Shown one piece after another: positions 26,790-35,878 of a stretch of 64,000 nucleotides of DNA. This DNA is from JACCYJ01 sp038198775. GTDB lineage: Bacteria; Actinomycetota; Actinomycetes; Propionibacteriales; Nocardioidaceae. The notes beneath the pieces were generated by a model. The model ran no database searches and was not told the DNA's origin. It worked only from the letters and a program-made list of their open reading frames with translations. The DNA lies in the NCBI GenBank assembly GCA_038198775.1, contig JBBPZV010000006.1, positions 226,753 through 290,752 on the forward strand. The letters run 5' to 3'. The position numbers and the translations under genes were made by a program. The first letter of the stretch is position 1; each line of letters opens with the position of its first letter.

Positions 26790-27878
26790 ATGACCAGCGA
26801 GCCGCCCGACTCTTTGCAGCTGTCCCCCGCCACCATCACGGTGACCGCCGGGCGCCCACCGCACGAGGCCGACGAACCGCTCAACGCGCCGCTGACGCCG
26901 GCCAGCGTCTTCGTCGCCGGTGGCGAGCGGGAGTACGGCCGCTACTCCAACCCCACCTGGGACGCGTTCGAGTCCGTTCTCGGGCAGCTGGAAGGGGGCG
27001 ACGCGCTGGCGTTCTCGTCCGGGCTCGCCGCGGCCGCCGCGGTGATCGACCTGGTGGCGCCGGGCGAGCTCGTGGTCGCACCCCGGCACGCATATCTGGG
27101 ATGCCTCCAGCAGCTGTTCGCCAAGGAGCAGCGTGGCGAGCTGCAGCTGCGTGTCGTCGACGTCGACGACACGCAGGCAGTGCAGGACGCCTGCGTGGAC
27201 GCGGCACTGGTCTGGTTGGAGTCCCCCACCAATCCCGCGCTCGAGGTCGCCGACATCCCAGCGATCGCGACCCGCGCCCACACCGAGGGGGCACGCGTGC
27301 TGGTCGACAACACGTTCGCGACTCCCCTGCTGCAGCAACCGCTTCGCCAAGGCGCCGACATCGTGTTGCACTCGGCGACGAAGTACCTGGCCGGGCACAG
27401 CGACGCGGTCCTCGGTGCGCTCGTCACCACGGACCCGCAGACGTACGCCGCGCTCGAGCGCCGGCGCCGGCTCACCGGAGCGATCCCCGGGACCTTGGAG
27501 ATCTGGCTGGCGACGCGAGGCCTGCGGACCTTGCACCTGCGCGTCGAGCGGGCCCAGCACAACGCTCGGGTGCTGGCCCAGCGCCTGGAGAGCCACAACG
27601 GTATCGACGCGGTGCGCTACCCGGGCTTCGGTGGCATGCTCGCAGTCGAGGTCAGCGGCGGCGCCGAGGCCGCCGACGCGCTGACCCGGAGCACCCGGCT
27701 GTGGGTGCACGCGACCAGCCTGGGCGGCGTCGAGTCCAGCTTCGAACGACGCCGCCGCTGGGACACCGAGCAGCCGACGATCCCGCCCAACCTGCTGCGG
27801 CTGTCGGTCGGCATCGAAGACGTCGAGGATCTGTGGACCGACCTGGAGGACGCGTTGCAACGGCTGGGCGGCGGCTAG
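26790..27878 (+). CDS. Cys/Met metabolism PLP-dependent enzyme (cystathionine gamma-lyase/synthase type)
   Basis: 362 aa from ATG at 26790. Fold type I trans-sulfuration enzyme. Visible landmarks are YGRYSNPTWDAFE near the N-terminus, the cofactor-stacking region FSSGLAAAAAV, LVDNTFATPLLQQPL with the PLP-N1 Asp, HSATKYLAGHSDAVLGAL with the Schiff-base Lys in SATKY, and RLSVGIEDVEDLWTDLE. Lyase and synthase (or methionine gamma-lyase) cannot be told apart from these motifs. No Shine-Dalgarno precedes the ATG, so the mRNA may be leaderless. It converges with gpsA. Confidence 0.88.
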   Translation: MTSEPPDSLQLSPATITVTAGRPPHEADEPLNAPLTPASVFVAGGEREYGRYSNPTWDAFESVLGQLEGGDALAFSSGLAAAAAVIDLVAPGELVVAPRHAYLGCLQQLFAKEQRGELQLRVVDVDDTQAVQDACVDAALVWLESPTNPALEVADIPAIATRAHTEGARVLVDNTFATPLLQQPLRQGADIVLHSATKYLAGHSDAVLGALVTTDPQTYAALERRRRLTGAIPGTLEIWLATRGLRTLHLRVERAQHNARVLAQRLESHNGIDAVRYPGFGGMLAVEVSGGAEAADALTRSTRLWVHATSLGGVESSFERRRRWDTEQPTIPPNLLRLSVGIEDVEDLWTDLEDALQRLGGG

Positions 27879-27885
27879 CGGCCGG

Positions 27886-28884
27886 TCAGCGACGCTCCGG
27901 CTTCGCCGAGCGCGAGACCAGGGACTGCACCAGCTCCTCGGCGCCGAGCTCCTCGCGCACCACCTTCACCACGTGCTCGACGATCGGCATGTCGACACCA
28001 TGCTGGGCGGCCAGGGCGTGAACCGACTCACACGACTTGACCCCCTCGGCGACCTGGCGGCTCGCCGCCAGGATCTGTCCCACCGACTCCCCCTTGCCCA
28101 GCCGCTCACCGAACGTACGGTTGCGCGACAGCGGGGAGGCGCACGTGGCAACCAGGTCCCCCAGCCCGGCCAGCCCCGACAGCGTCAGCGGGTCGGCTCC
28201 CATGGCGGTGGCGAGGCGGGCGGTCTCGGCCAGGCCACGGGTGATCACCGACGCCTTGGCGTTGTCGCCGTAGCCGAGGCCGCCGGTCATCCCGACCGCC
28301 AACGCGATGACGTTCTTGGTCGCACCGCCGAGCTCGCACCCGACGACGTCGGCATTGGTGTACGGCCGGAACGCCGGGGTGTGGCACAGCGCCTGCAGCC
28401 GCGTCGCCGTGTCCTCGCTGACCGATGCGACGACGCTCGCCGCGGGCTGACGCCGGGCGATCTCCGGCGCAAGGTTCGGACCCGTGACGACTGCCACCCG
28501 TTCGGGTTCGGCTGCTGTGAGCTCACCGATCACCTCGCTCATCCGCTGCTGCGTCCGCAGCTCGATGCCCTTCATCAAGCTGACCAGGACCGCTGTGGAC
28601 GGAACCTTCGGCGCCCAGTCCGACAGGTTGACCCGCAGCGTCTGCGCCGGCACGGCCAGCACGACCACGTCGGCGTTGTCCATGACTTCGGCCGGGTCGT
28701 GGCTGGCGGTGATCACGTCCGGCAACCGCACCCCGGGGAGGTACTCGGACTCGTGGCGGGCGTTGACCGAGGCGCAGACCTCGGCCCGTCGCGCCCACAG
28801 CCGTACCTCGTTGCCGGCGTCGGCGAGCACCAGCGAGAACGCGGTTCCCCAGGAACCGGCACCCATGACAGCCGTCCTGGCCAT
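27886..28884 (-). CDS. gpsA: NAD(P)H-dependent glycerol-3-phosphate dehydrogenase
   Basis: 332 aa. Makes sn-glycerol 3-phosphate for phospholipids. The N-terminal nucleotide-binding motif is VMGAGSWGTAFSLVLADAG. VVTGPNLAPEIARRQPAA and the catalytic Lys region CELGGATKNVIALAVGMTGGLGYGDNAKA follow, with LSGLAGLGDLVATCASPLSRN in the C-terminal helical domain. Its ATG overlaps the plsC-type stop (TGATG), so acyl acceptor synthesis and acylation are coupled. Confidence 0.96.
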   Translation of the reverse strand: MARTAVMGAGSWGTAFSLVLADAGNEVRLWARRAEVCASVNARHESEYLPGVRLPDVITASHDPAEVMDNADVVVLAVPAQTLRVNLSDWAPKVPSTAVLVSLMKGIELRTQQRMSEVIGELTAAEPERVAVVTGPNLAPEIARRQPAASVVASVSEDTATRLQALCHTPAFRPYTNADVVGCELGGATKNVIALAVGMTGGLGYGDNAKASVITRGLAETARLATAMGADPLTLSGLAGLGDLVATCASPLSRNRTFGERLGKGESVGQILAASRQVAEGVKSCESVHALAAQHGVDMPIVEHVVKVVREELGAEELVQSLVSRSAKPERR

Positions 28885-29576
28885 CAGCGGACCGTCCGGT
28901 GCGCTGGAGCCGGCTGACCGCGCAGCACCGCGAGCTCACGGGTGATCGCCGCCATAACCCGTGCGGTCCCCTCTCGCAGCGCCGGGCGGGTCACCGGCGG
29001 CGTCAGCAGGTCGTCAATGTCGACCGGAGACCCGGCCCTGATCCGCATGACCCGCCGCGGCAGCAGGCGGGGCCGGAACGCGCCGGGTGCCAGGATCTCC
29101 TGAGCCCCCCACTGGGCGACTGGCACGACCGGGCATCCGGAGGCCATGGCGATCCGGACAGCACCGGTCTTGCCAGCCATCGGCCAAAGGTCGGGATCTG
29201 CGGTGATGGTGCCTTCGGGATAGACGATGACGCAGTCCCCGCCGCGTACCGCTGCCACTGCCGCGGTGAAGGCCTGGGTCGCCTCGGCGCTCCCGCGGCG
29301 TACCGGTATCTGCCCGGTGGCGTGCAGCAGGCGACCGGCCAGTGGCAGCTCGAAGATGCTGGCCTTGGCAAGAAAACGCGGCGGGATCCCGGCGTCGTAG
29401 ACGAAATGAGCGAGCGCGAACGGGTCGGCATGGGAGATGTGGTTGGCGACGAGGACGAACCCACCGGCGGGCAGGTTGTCGACACCGTGCCAGTCCTGGC
29501 GGGTCAACACGGCCAGGACCGGGCGCACGAACGCCGCGACGGTCGGCAGGACCGGTCCTGGGTCTCGTGCGGCCAC
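28884..29576 (-). CDS. plsC: 1-acyl-sn-glycerol-3-phosphate acyltransferase (PlsC family)
   Basis: 230 aa from GTG. Transfers an acyl chain to lysophosphatidic acid at the membrane. Acyltransferase block I is ANHISHADP (the NHx4D catalytic pair), block II includes QIPVRRGS, block III VIVYPEGTIT and block IV GCPVVPVAQWGAQEI. The N-terminus is short and moderately hydrophobic (VAAFVRPVLAVL). It is translationally coupled to gpsA, making a small phospholipid operon. Confidence 0.9.
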   Translation of the reverse strand: MAARDPGPVLPTVAAFVRPVLAVLTRQDWHGVDNLPAGGFVLVANHISHADPFALAHFVYDAGIPPRFLAKASIFELPLAGRLLHATGQIPVRRGSAEATQAFTAAVAAVRGGDCVIVYPEGTITADPDLWPMAGKTGAVRIAMASGCPVVPVAQWGAQEILAPGAFRPRLLPRRVMRIRAGSPVDIDDLLTPPVTRPALREGTARVMAAITRELAVLRGQPAPAHRTVR

Positions 29577-29645
29577 GCGTCATGTCCTCGTCCTCGTTGA
29601 CAGCACCCGAGCCTAGGGGCAGCGAACCCTGGCAGGATTCCGACC

Positions 29646-30275
29646 GTGTGCTGGGTCGTGGTCGTCCCCGTCAAGCAGACGGCGCAGGCCAAGACCCGGT
29701 TCGGTGGCACCGACGCGCGAGTCCGCCGGGAGCTCGCCCACGCTTTCGCGCTGGACACGGTCCAGGCCCTGGCCGATACCGCGACCGTCGGGGCCGTGGT
29801 GGTCGTGACCGACGACGTGAGCGTCCGGTCGCAACTGCCGGACGACGGCTCGGTCATCGCGATCGCCGACGTCGGCGCCGGACTGAACGCGGCCGTCCGC
29901 CACGGGGTCCAGTGGGCCCGCGAACGCTCCATCGCCGGACCGGTCGCCGTCGTTCCCTCCGACCTCCCGGCGGCCACGGCCGCCAACATCGAGATCTGCC
30001 TGCGCCGGGCCGAGCTCGTCTCCCTGGGCGTCCTGCCCGACGCCGAGTCGCTCGGCAGCACGGTGCTGACCGCCGCTGCCGGGGTCGAGCTGCGCCCGGC
30101 ATTTGGTCCGGCGTCGTTGCGCGACCACGCCGCGGGTGGAGCGCAGGTGTTGGAGGCCACCGGTCTGGACGGCCTTCGCCGCGACGTCGACACGCTCGCA
30201 CACCTGCGGGCCGCCCTCGCGCTCGGCGTCGGCTCCCATACCCGTGAGGTGGTGGAGCGGCTGGGACTGCGCTGA
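29646..30275 (+). CDS. cofC: 2-phospho-L-lactate guanylyltransferase CofC/FbiD type
   Basis: 209 aa from GTG. Activates 2-phospholactate or phosphoenolpyruvate with GTP in coenzyme F420 synthesis. The nucleotidyltransferase start WVVVVPVKQTAQAKTRF matches the family's VPVK..x..AKSRL motif. VVVVTDD, GLNAAVRHG and VAVVPSDLPAAT (metal Asp) follow, then GSTVLTAAAGVELRPAFGP. The position between plsC/gpsA and hup is the same as Rv2983 in M. tuberculosis. It supports an F420-producing actinomycete. Confidence 0.92.
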   Translation: MCWVVVVPVKQTAQAKTRFGGTDARVRRELAHAFALDTVQALADTATVGAVVVVTDDVSVRSQLPDDGSVIAIADVGAGLNAAVRHGVQWARERSIAGPVAVVPSDLPAATAANIEICLRRAELVSLGVLPDAESLGSTVLTAAAGVELRPAFGPASLRDHAAGGAQVLEATGLDGLRRDVDTLAHLRAALALGVGSHTREVVERLGLR

Positions 30276-30283
30276 GCGGAGCG

Positions 30284-30592
30284 CTAGCCGTTGCTTCGGG
30301 GCTCTGTTGGCTGCCTCTCGCCGGCGACGACGGCCTTTAGCTCGGCGCCAGGGCGGAACTTCGCGACGGCCGTCTCCTTCGCCTCCACCCGCTCACCGGT
30401 CGCCGGGTTGCGGACCATCCGCGCCGGTCGGACCACCCTCTCCCACGCACCGAAGCCTGTGATTGCGACCTTCTCGCCTTCGGCGAGGCCGCGCGCGACC
30501 GTGTCGACCACCGATTCCAGCGCCTTGGCGGCCTCCTTCTTGTTCCCGTCGTAGTGCGCCGCAAGCGCTTCGATGAACTGGCTCTTGTTCAC
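30284..30592 (-). CDS. hup: HU family nucleoid-associated DNA-binding protein
   Basis: 102 aa. The HU fold is complete: MNKSQFIEALAAHYDGNKKE, KVAITGFGAWERVVRPARMV and NPATGERVEAKETAVAKFRPG, which includes the DNA-intercalating beta-arm. It ends shortly after the fold (AVVAGERQPTEPRSNG) and lacks the long lysine-rich tail of mycobacterial HupB. In many actinomycetes leuD-leuC lie immediately upstream; here the next gene on that side is ogt. Confidence 0.95.
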   Translation of the reverse strand: MNKSQFIEALAAHYDGNKKEAAKALESVVDTVARGLAEGEKVAITGFGAWERVVRPARMVRNPATGERVEAKETAVAKFRPGAELKAVVAGERQPTEPRSNG

Positions 30593-30706
30593 TGGGTCAC
30601 CTCTCGTCGAACGCGGCCGAGCCCACGCTCGACTCGACGAACCGTAGGGAATCGCGCCGGTGGAGACAACGACTGCCCGGCGAGTCGCCCGCCCGGCCGA
30701 GCGGCC

Positions 30707-31183
30707 TCAGAACAGTCCGGGGATCTCGAGTCCCAGCAGGACTTGTTTGCGCCGCAGGCCGCCGGCGTAACCGGTCAGTGCGCCGTCGCTGCCGATGACC
30801 CGGTGACAGGGCACGACGATCGGAATCGGGTTCGCACCGTTCGCCGCTCCGACGGCCCGGGACCCCCCCGCCGGCAACCCGAGGGTGCGGGCCAGTTCGC
30901 CGTACGAGGCGGTGCTGCCGTACGGGATCGTCCGCAGCGCCGCCCACACGCGCCGCTGGAAGGGGGTGCCAGCGGCGCGCACGCCGACCTCGAACTCCTT
31001 GCGGCGGCCCGCGAAGTAGTCGTCGAGCTCGCGGCACGCCCGGACCAGCGCGGGAGCGGTCGGCTCGCGGTCCCACGGTGGAAGCGTGAACGGGGTGAAC
31101 GAGATCGACGTCAGTACGTGGCCGTCGGTCTGCAACAGCAGGTCCCCCACCGGTGACGGCATCGTCGTCCAAGCGGCGCTCAT
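30707..31183 (-). CDS. ogt: Methylated-DNA--protein-cysteine methyltransferase
   Basis: 158 aa from the ATG at 31183, which overlaps the upstream stop (ATGA). Suicide repair protein for O6-alkylguanine. The active-site motif IPIVVPCHRVIGSDG carries the acceptor Cys. FQRRVWAALRTIPYGSTASYGELA is the recognition helix region, with an intact N-terminal domain. It is translationally coupled to the Ada/AlkA fusion, so an alkylation-repair operon is likely. Confidence 0.95.
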   Translation of the reverse strand: MSAAWTTMPSPVGDLLLQTDGHVLTSISFTPFTLPPWDREPTAPALVRACRELDDYFAGRRKEFEVGVRAAGTPFQRRVWAALRTIPYGSTASYGELARTLGLPAGGSRAVGAANGANPIPIVVPCHRVIGSDGALTGYAGGLRRKQVLLGLEIPGLF

Positions 31184-32697
31184 CCTCGACCTCTCTGGTT
31201 GGTGTCGGCGGGCGTGGGCGTGGCGGCCGAGCACCGCCACAGGTGCATAACGGCGTAGGACCGCCAGGGCCGCCAGCCGAACGCGTACCGGGCTGCAGCA
31301 GGCTCGCTCGCCGGCAGACCCAGCCGTGCCATCGCGGCGCGGACGGCGGTGTCCCCGCCGAGGAAGACGTCAGGGTCGCGCAACGCCCGCATCGCGATGT
31401 AACCCGCGGTCCACGGCCCGATACCGGGAATTCCCAGCAGCGCCGCCGTCGCCTCCCCGCGGTCCGCCCCCGGACCGAGGTCCAACCGGCCCTGCGCCAC
31501 TGCGGTCGCCAGGTGCACCAGCGCCCGGCCGCGCCGCCGCGGCATTCCCAGGCGTGCGGGGTCCTCGCCCGCCAGCGCCTCGGCGGTGGGGAAAGCGGTC
31601 GACGGCCCGGCCGTGGTGGTGCCGGTCGCCAGCGGCTGTCCGAGCCGCCGGACGAGGTCGGTGGCGAGCTGACGGGCCCGGGGCACGGTGACCTGCTGAC
31701 CGAGCACGGCTCGCACCGCGAGCTCGAAGCCGTCGACGTGACCGGGCACGCGCACTCCCGGAGCGGCGGCCACCAAGGCGCCCAGGACAGGGTCGGCTCC
31801 GAGCACGTCGAGCACGGCCAGCGGATCGGCGTCCAGATCCAGCAGGGCGCGACAGCGCTGGACCGCCGCGCCGAGGTCGCGCAGGTCCGCCAGCTCAAGG
31901 ACGCAGTCGACATGGCCGGGCCCCGGTGCCAGCCAGATGACGCCGAGACCGTGTCCGAGCCGTACAACCCGGGTGAACGTCGAGGCGGTCCCGCACTCCA
32001 GCCCGGGCACGGCGCGAGCAGCCAGGAACGCGAGCACCTGGTCGGCGGCGAACGGCGCCCGCACCGGCAGCCGAAGCTGGACCCGGCCACGTCCCGCGGA
32101 CGTTGTGGGGTCGGGGCGCGAGCCGCGAGCGGCCCGCAGCTGCTGCGGTGACTGGGCGTAGACCTCGCGCATGGTGTCGTTGAACTGCCGGATCGAGGCG
32201 AAGCCCGCCGCGAATGCCACGTCGGCCACCGGAAGGTGCGTGGTCTCCACCAGGACCCGCGCGGTGTGGGCGCGCTGTGCCCGGGCCAGCGCCAGCGGGC
32301 CCGCGCCGAGCTCGCTCTGCAGCAGCCGCTGGACATGGCGTTGGCTGTAGCCGAGCCGGGCGGCGAGCCCGGCGACCCCGTCCCGCTCCACCACCCCGTC
32401 ACGGATCAGCCGCATCGCCCGCCCCACGGCGTCGGTGCGCAGATCCCACTCCGGCGAGCCCGGTGTCGCGTCCGGCAGGCACCGACGGCAGGCCCGGAAC
32501 CCGGCGGCGTGAGCCGCAGCGGCCGTGGCGAAGAAGCGCACGTTGGCCCGGCGCGGCGTCATCGCCGGGCAGGAGGGGCGGCAGTAGATGCCGGTGGTCC
32601 GGACCCCGGTGAAGAACACCCCGTCGAAGCGGGCGTCGCGGCTGCTGACCGCGCGGTAGCACCGCTCCGCATCGGCGACCGCTCCGCTCCCTGGCAC
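31180..32697 (-). CDS. Ada-type zinc/AraC regulator fused to AlkA 3-methyladenine DNA glycosylase
   Basis: 505 aa. The N-terminal Ada zinc domain (about 10-85) has TTGIYCRPSCPA and FRACRRCLPD with the four cysteines, one of which is the methyl acceptor in Ada. Two AraC helix-turn-helix repeats follow (about 90-190; VAGLAARLGYSQRHVQRLL, VADVAFAAGFASIRQFND). The AlkA N-terminal domain and HhH-GPD glycosylase occupy about 215-490, with GIPGIGPWTAGYIAMRALRDPDVF containing the hairpin and catalytic Asp. It senses methylated phosphates, should activate its own operon, and excises alkylated bases. This fusion is well known in actinomycetes. It borders the island. Confidence 0.94.
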   Translation of the reverse strand: MPGSGAVADAERCYRAVSSRDARFDGVFFTGVRTTGIYCRPSCPAMTPRRANVRFFATAAAAHAAGFRACRRCLPDATPGSPEWDLRTDAVGRAMRLIRDGVVERDGVAGLAARLGYSQRHVQRLLQSELGAGPLALARAQRAHTARVLVETTHLPVADVAFAAGFASIRQFNDTMREVYAQSPQQLRAARGSRPDPTTSAGRGRVQLRLPVRAPFAADQVLAFLAARAVPGLECGTASTFTRVVRLGHGLGVIWLAPGPGHVDCVLELADLRDLGAAVQRCRALLDLDADPLAVLDVLGADPVLGALVAAAPGVRVPGHVDGFELAVRAVLGQQVTVPRARQLATDLVRRLGQPLATGTTTAGPSTAFPTAEALAGEDPARLGMPRRRGRALVHLATAVAQGRLDLGPGADRGEATAALLGIPGIGPWTAGYIAMRALRDPDVFLGGDTAVRAAMARLGLPASEPAAARYAFGWRPWRSYAVMHLWRCSAATPTPADTNQRGRG

Positions 32698-32761
32698 ACC
32701 ACCATGGTGGCGTACGTCAACGACGCTCTCTGGCGGGTTTCGGACACGGTGGTCGGTCGGG

Positions 32762-32805
32762 TGGTAGCCCCGACCGGATTCGAACCGGCGCTACCGCCTT
32801 GAGAG
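32762..32805 (-). repeat. Left attachment site: duplicated 3' half of tRNA-Glu
   Basis: Forty-four bases identical to 46381-46424, including the CCA end, T arm and 3' anticodon stem. The sequence to the right (32806 on) does not continue the tRNA, so this is the displaced tRNA end left by integration, not a functional tRNA. Confidence 0.9.
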
Positions 32806-33454
32806 AGCCACCGGACGACGATTTGGCTTAGTCGAAGATCGATGAAAGCCCAGGTCAGGAGGCAGTTTCGTGGTTGGGCGCTGTTGGCCGGATCGGGCTG
32901 TTTTTGGTTCTGGTGTTGCCAATCTGTTGCCACGAGCGGATCGACTGTGCGTTTCGGCCGGTGCGGACTGACCGGCTCGTCAGTGACCTACGTGGCTCAC
33001 TGCGACGTGGGACTTCAGCCTCAGGTCGCTGCCGTCGAGTCGAGCCAACTTCGCCTGCTGAAGGAGGATGTGCTTGCTCAGGACCTCCGCAACGGCGATC
33101 GGCACCGAAGTAGCGGCTCTCCGCTCTGGCCGACCACGCCGTAGGCAGCACCGTCGGGACCGAACTGCCACAGCATTGGTGAGCACCCGTCGGTCACTCC
33201 TCTCTCGTTGAGCCCGAGCGGATTCAAAGGGCGGTTGAAGCGAGGGCTTTCGCGCCGACTGGACGGCACGCAACCGACGGTGGTCGCCGCCGAGTATTCG
33301 CTGAGGGTCCAACTCGCTCGCCACGAGGCCAAGCCCATCGCGCTAGCCAGCGTCTGTGCTCGGGTAACGCGGCTGCCGACTTGTTCCCGCCGAGCGCACC
33401 GCTTGTCGTTTCGCCTTGCGGGACGGCCGCTGGGACAGAGCCTTGAGTTACGGA
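32806..33454. other. Island left end without a recognisable gene (649 bp)
   Basis: No convincing coding frame. It contains the GTTGCCA motif cluster at 32908-32933 and several short overlapping frames without family likeness or a ribosome-binding site. An integrase would be expected near here or near the other end, but none is visible. Confidence 0.6.
32908..32933 (+). repeat. GTTGCCA direct-repeat pair, left copy
   Basis: A 26-base stretch with two GTTGCCA units 11 bases apart. It matches 46285-46310 at the other island end at 23 of 26 positions and in the same orientation. These may be arm-type integrase binding sites or another element-end signal. Confidence 0.5.
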
Positions 33455-33844
33455 TCAGTCGCGTCCAGACAGGCAGAACTCGTTGCCTTCGGGGTCGCGC
33501 ATCACTAGGTGTCCGTCATGGCGGGACACGAGGTGGGCGCCCAGCCGAATCAGACGGGTCAGTTCGACGTCGACCGACTCACACCACAGATCGAGATGAA
33601 TCCGGTTCTTCACGGACTTCGATTCCTGCACTAGCTGGAAAAAGATCCGCGGCCGGCCACCATTTGCGGGCTGCACCAGGACGTTCGGGTCGTCCTCAGG
33701 GTCGGAGATTCCCTGACCCTGCAGGCGAGCGAGTTCCGTGGCGTCATAAGGTGCGACCTCGTAGTCGTCGAGGACGCTCGCCCAGAAGCGGGCGATCGAT
33801 GCCGGGTGTTCACTGTCGAAGACAACATCGTGAAGGCGCGCCAT
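33455..33844 (-). CDS. VOC/glyoxalase-like domain protein
   Basis: 129 aa from MARLHDVVFDSEHPA. A glyoxalase/bleomycin-resistance-like protein of the small actinobacterial type: ARFWASVLDDYEVAPYD at the N-terminus, a central RIFFQLVQESKSVKNRIHLDLWC strand pair, and the C-terminal HLVMRDPEGNEFCLSGRD. His and Glu positions usually used for metal binding are present (HLDL, GNEF). The substrate is unknown. It is the first recognisable gene inside the left island end. Confidence 0.82.
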   Translation of the reverse strand: MARLHDVVFDSEHPASIARFWASVLDDYEVAPYDATELARLQGQGISDPEDDPNVLVQPANGGRPRIFFQLVQESKSVKNRIHLDLWCESVDVELTRLIRLGAHLVSRHDGHLVMRDPEGNEFCLSGRD

Positions 33845-34172
33845 GACCCTCAGCATGGCACCGCGCACGCCCCTCACCGGAGCAGCCGCCAGCGTCGTCT
33901 CAATGACCTATCGCATTGCGGGCACCGCTGATACGCGGTGCTAACTGCTGCTCTGGGGCGACGCGAGGGAGCTGCGTGGCAGCGGTAGCGGTCGTGCTCC
34001 GCGTGACGATCCCGTTCAGGTGATCGGTGCGAGACACCTATTCGAGTCCTCGACAGGCCTCCGCATCCGGTTCCGAAGTTGAGACGCACACCCACTCGGC
34101 AGTCGGGGTGGGCATTCTTTCTCGGTCGGGCGATACAGGGGTGGCACCCTGTGCAGAACCCTTCCGAGCGGC
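33845..34172. other. Gap without recognisable gene (328 bp)
   Basis: Lower-GC sequence between a VOC gene and a ParB-like gene transcribed away from each other. It must hold their promoters, but I could not define boxes. No RNA gene or repeat was identified. Confidence 0.5.
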
Positions 34173-34568
34173 GTGACCAAGCAGCGTTGCGAAGACCGGG
34201 CTGTGACTGTCAATCGTGAGACACACTCCCGTTCGGTCCCTGGTGGTCGGGAGTTCTGGTGGAGCGACCGCCTGTGGGCCGAGTCCGTCGGATTGCCAGT
34301 GTTGTCTGTGCCGATAGCCGACATCGCCGAGTTTGACCAGAACTGCTGGTTCGGAGATGCCCCTCCGACGTGTCGCGAGGTGGCCGAGCACGCCCGCCGG
34401 ATCGAAGCGGCCGACCTGCGCCACCCGACAAACCTCAACGCCGACGGCGGCCTGATGGACGGCGGCCACCGGGTCGCCCGAGCCTGGCTTGATGGACGCA
34501 CCGATGTCGACGCGGTCCGGTTCGTAGCTGACCCGGTACCCGACTGGGTTGAGCCCGATGCGACATGA
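34173..34568 (+). CDS. Small ParB/sulfiredoxin-fold-like protein, unknown function
   Basis: 131 aa from GTG at 34173; a GTG at 34203 is an alternative. The central part reads LPVLSVPIADIAEFDQNCWF, then REVAEHARRIEAADLRHP and LNADGGLMDGGHRVARAWL. The D-G-G-H-R pattern resembles the ParB/Srx nucleotide-binding loop (GxHR). There is no DNA-binding helix-turn-helix region, so it is not a partition protein. From memory, similar stand-alone proteins occur in many bacteria without known function. Confidence 0.6.
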   Translation: MTKQRCEDRAVTVNRETHSRSVPGGREFWWSDRLWAESVGLPVLSVPIADIAEFDQNCWFGDAPPTCREVAEHARRIEAADLRHPTNLNADGGLMDGGHRVARAWLDGRTDVDAVRFVADPVPDWVEPDAT

Positions 34569-34925
34569 TCGACGTGCTTGTTTGGGTTCCGGGCGTGATC
34601 GATTCTCGGGATGTCCGTTGGCTCTAACTCGTCCAAATAGCCGAACCGCTCGCGGAGTAGCCAGCAGGGGCGCTGAAGTCCTTCCACAGGTCGTTGGGGT
34701 TGGCGTGCACCCGGCAAACCGGGACCAACCCCGCGACCGGTGGATGGCCCCAGACCAAACGTGCGCAGGAGCGCATAGTCGAGCTGCAGCTCGCCGATCC
34801 GGGACTGGAGCTGCTCGACAAACTCACGGAGTGCGCCATTCTCGGCCTCAAGGTGGATGGTGCGCGTTATGCCGCTGATAGCAGTCGGAGGTCTCCATTT
34901 CGCACACCATCTCCACCGGCGACAG
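34569..34925. other. Gap without recognisable gene (357 bp)
   Basis: A minus-strand frame around 34700-34870 reads as an amphipathic, coiled-coil-like stretch (LEAENGALREFVEQLQSRI), but it has no start codon and no family match I recognise. It may be the remnant of a small gene. The gap lies between the convergent ends of the ParB-like gene and the APH-like gene. Confidence 0.4.
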
Positions 34926-35870
34926 TTAGCGAAGCCCGTTCAGCTCGTCGAGGGCGCGATGGCCGCGCTTGACCACCTCTGGAACGACATCGTGGCGCCC
35001 GTGACGGATGGGGATCTCGAGCATGTGGAGGATCTGCGCCGCTGCGAGCACCGTCGCCCCCTCCCAGCCGACCAGGTCGAGGACTCTCGTCCACAGCCGC
35101 CTTCGGACACCGTCCAGCAGCGGATCCTGGAAGGTGTACCACACGAGGGTGGTGAGATCAGTCGCCCGCGTGCCGCTACCTGCGTTCCCGATATCCACAA
35201 CCGCCACCACCGCTCCGTCACGGACCAGGACATTGCTGGGGGTTGAGAGATCGGCATGGACCATGTCAGGTGCCTCTCGTGGTGGTGGGACATCGGCACA
35301 CACGAGCCGCAGGCGCTCGACCAACGCCGACACCACGGAGGAATACACCGAGAGCCTGGCCACGGACTGACGGAGACGCGACTGCTCCGGCGTCTCGGTG
35401 AAATCCAGCCCCACGACAGCCGATTCCTGACCTGTGGCGACCCGCCAGGCGTACGACCAGTGGTCGTAGGGTTCGGAGGCTTGGCCAGCCTGGAGTTCGA
35501 TGATCTCCATCAGCTGCTCAACGAGGGACGGGACCAGCTCTGGCGCGGGAGCCGCGTCGACGAAGTCCATCAGATGCCATACATGAGTGGCGGTGGCCCC
35601 CACTCCGAGCCAGGCCGGGGTGGGATAGCCGCGCGCACGCATGTGCTCGACCACTCTCTGGGCTCGCAACGTCTCGTCCAGGTGATTGGGGTGTGCCCGG
35701 GGCACTGCTTTGAGCACTGCATTTGCCCTTCCGGCCAACTGGACGCGCATGGCACCCCCATTGACGCCTCCGGATAGGCGAATGAGAAGAGAGACCTCAG
35801 GACCGACCACACTGGCCACGTCGTCCAGGACCCCGGCCGGCAGCTCTTCGGGATCGGTGCCCTGGTTCAT
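34926..35870 (-). CDS. Aminoglycoside phosphotransferase (APH)-family kinase
   Basis: 314 aa from MNQGTDPEELPAG. Protein-kinase-like fold: an N-lobe with AVLKAVPRAHPN (ATP-binding Lys), the catalytic loop DMVHADLSTPSNVLV (HxDxxxxN) and the metal loop VVDIGNAGSGTRATDLTTLVW, where DIG replaces the usual D-F/W-G. APH-family proteins phosphorylate aminoglycosides or other small molecules; the substrate cannot be read here. TACACT ends 8 bases before the ATG, suggesting a leaderless mRNA. Confidence 0.8.
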   Translation of the reverse strand: MNQGTDPEELPAGVLDDVASVVGPEVSLLIRLSGGVNGGAMRVQLAGRANAVLKAVPRAHPNHLDETLRAQRVVEHMRARGYPTPAWLGVGATATHVWHLMDFVDAAPAPELVPSLVEQLMEIIELQAGQASEPYDHWSYAWRVATGQESAVVGLDFTETPEQSRLRQSVARLSVYSSVVSALVERLRLVCADVPPPREAPDMVHADLSTPSNVLVRDGAVVAVVDIGNAGSGTRATDLTTLVWYTFQDPLLDGVRRRLWTRVLDLVGWEGATVLAAAQILHMLEIPIRHGRHDVVPEVVKRGHRALDELNGLR

Positions 35871-35878
35871 TCTTGTGG

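Noticed and set aside
32806..33454. Integrase gene expected next to the left attachment site
   Set aside because: No frame shows tyrosine-recombinase motifs (R...HxxR...Y) or serine-recombinase motifs; only short frames without family likeness.
34020..34120. tRNA-like stretch on the minus strand
   Set aside because: No acceptor stem or T loop can be formed; the resemblance is limited to a few bases.
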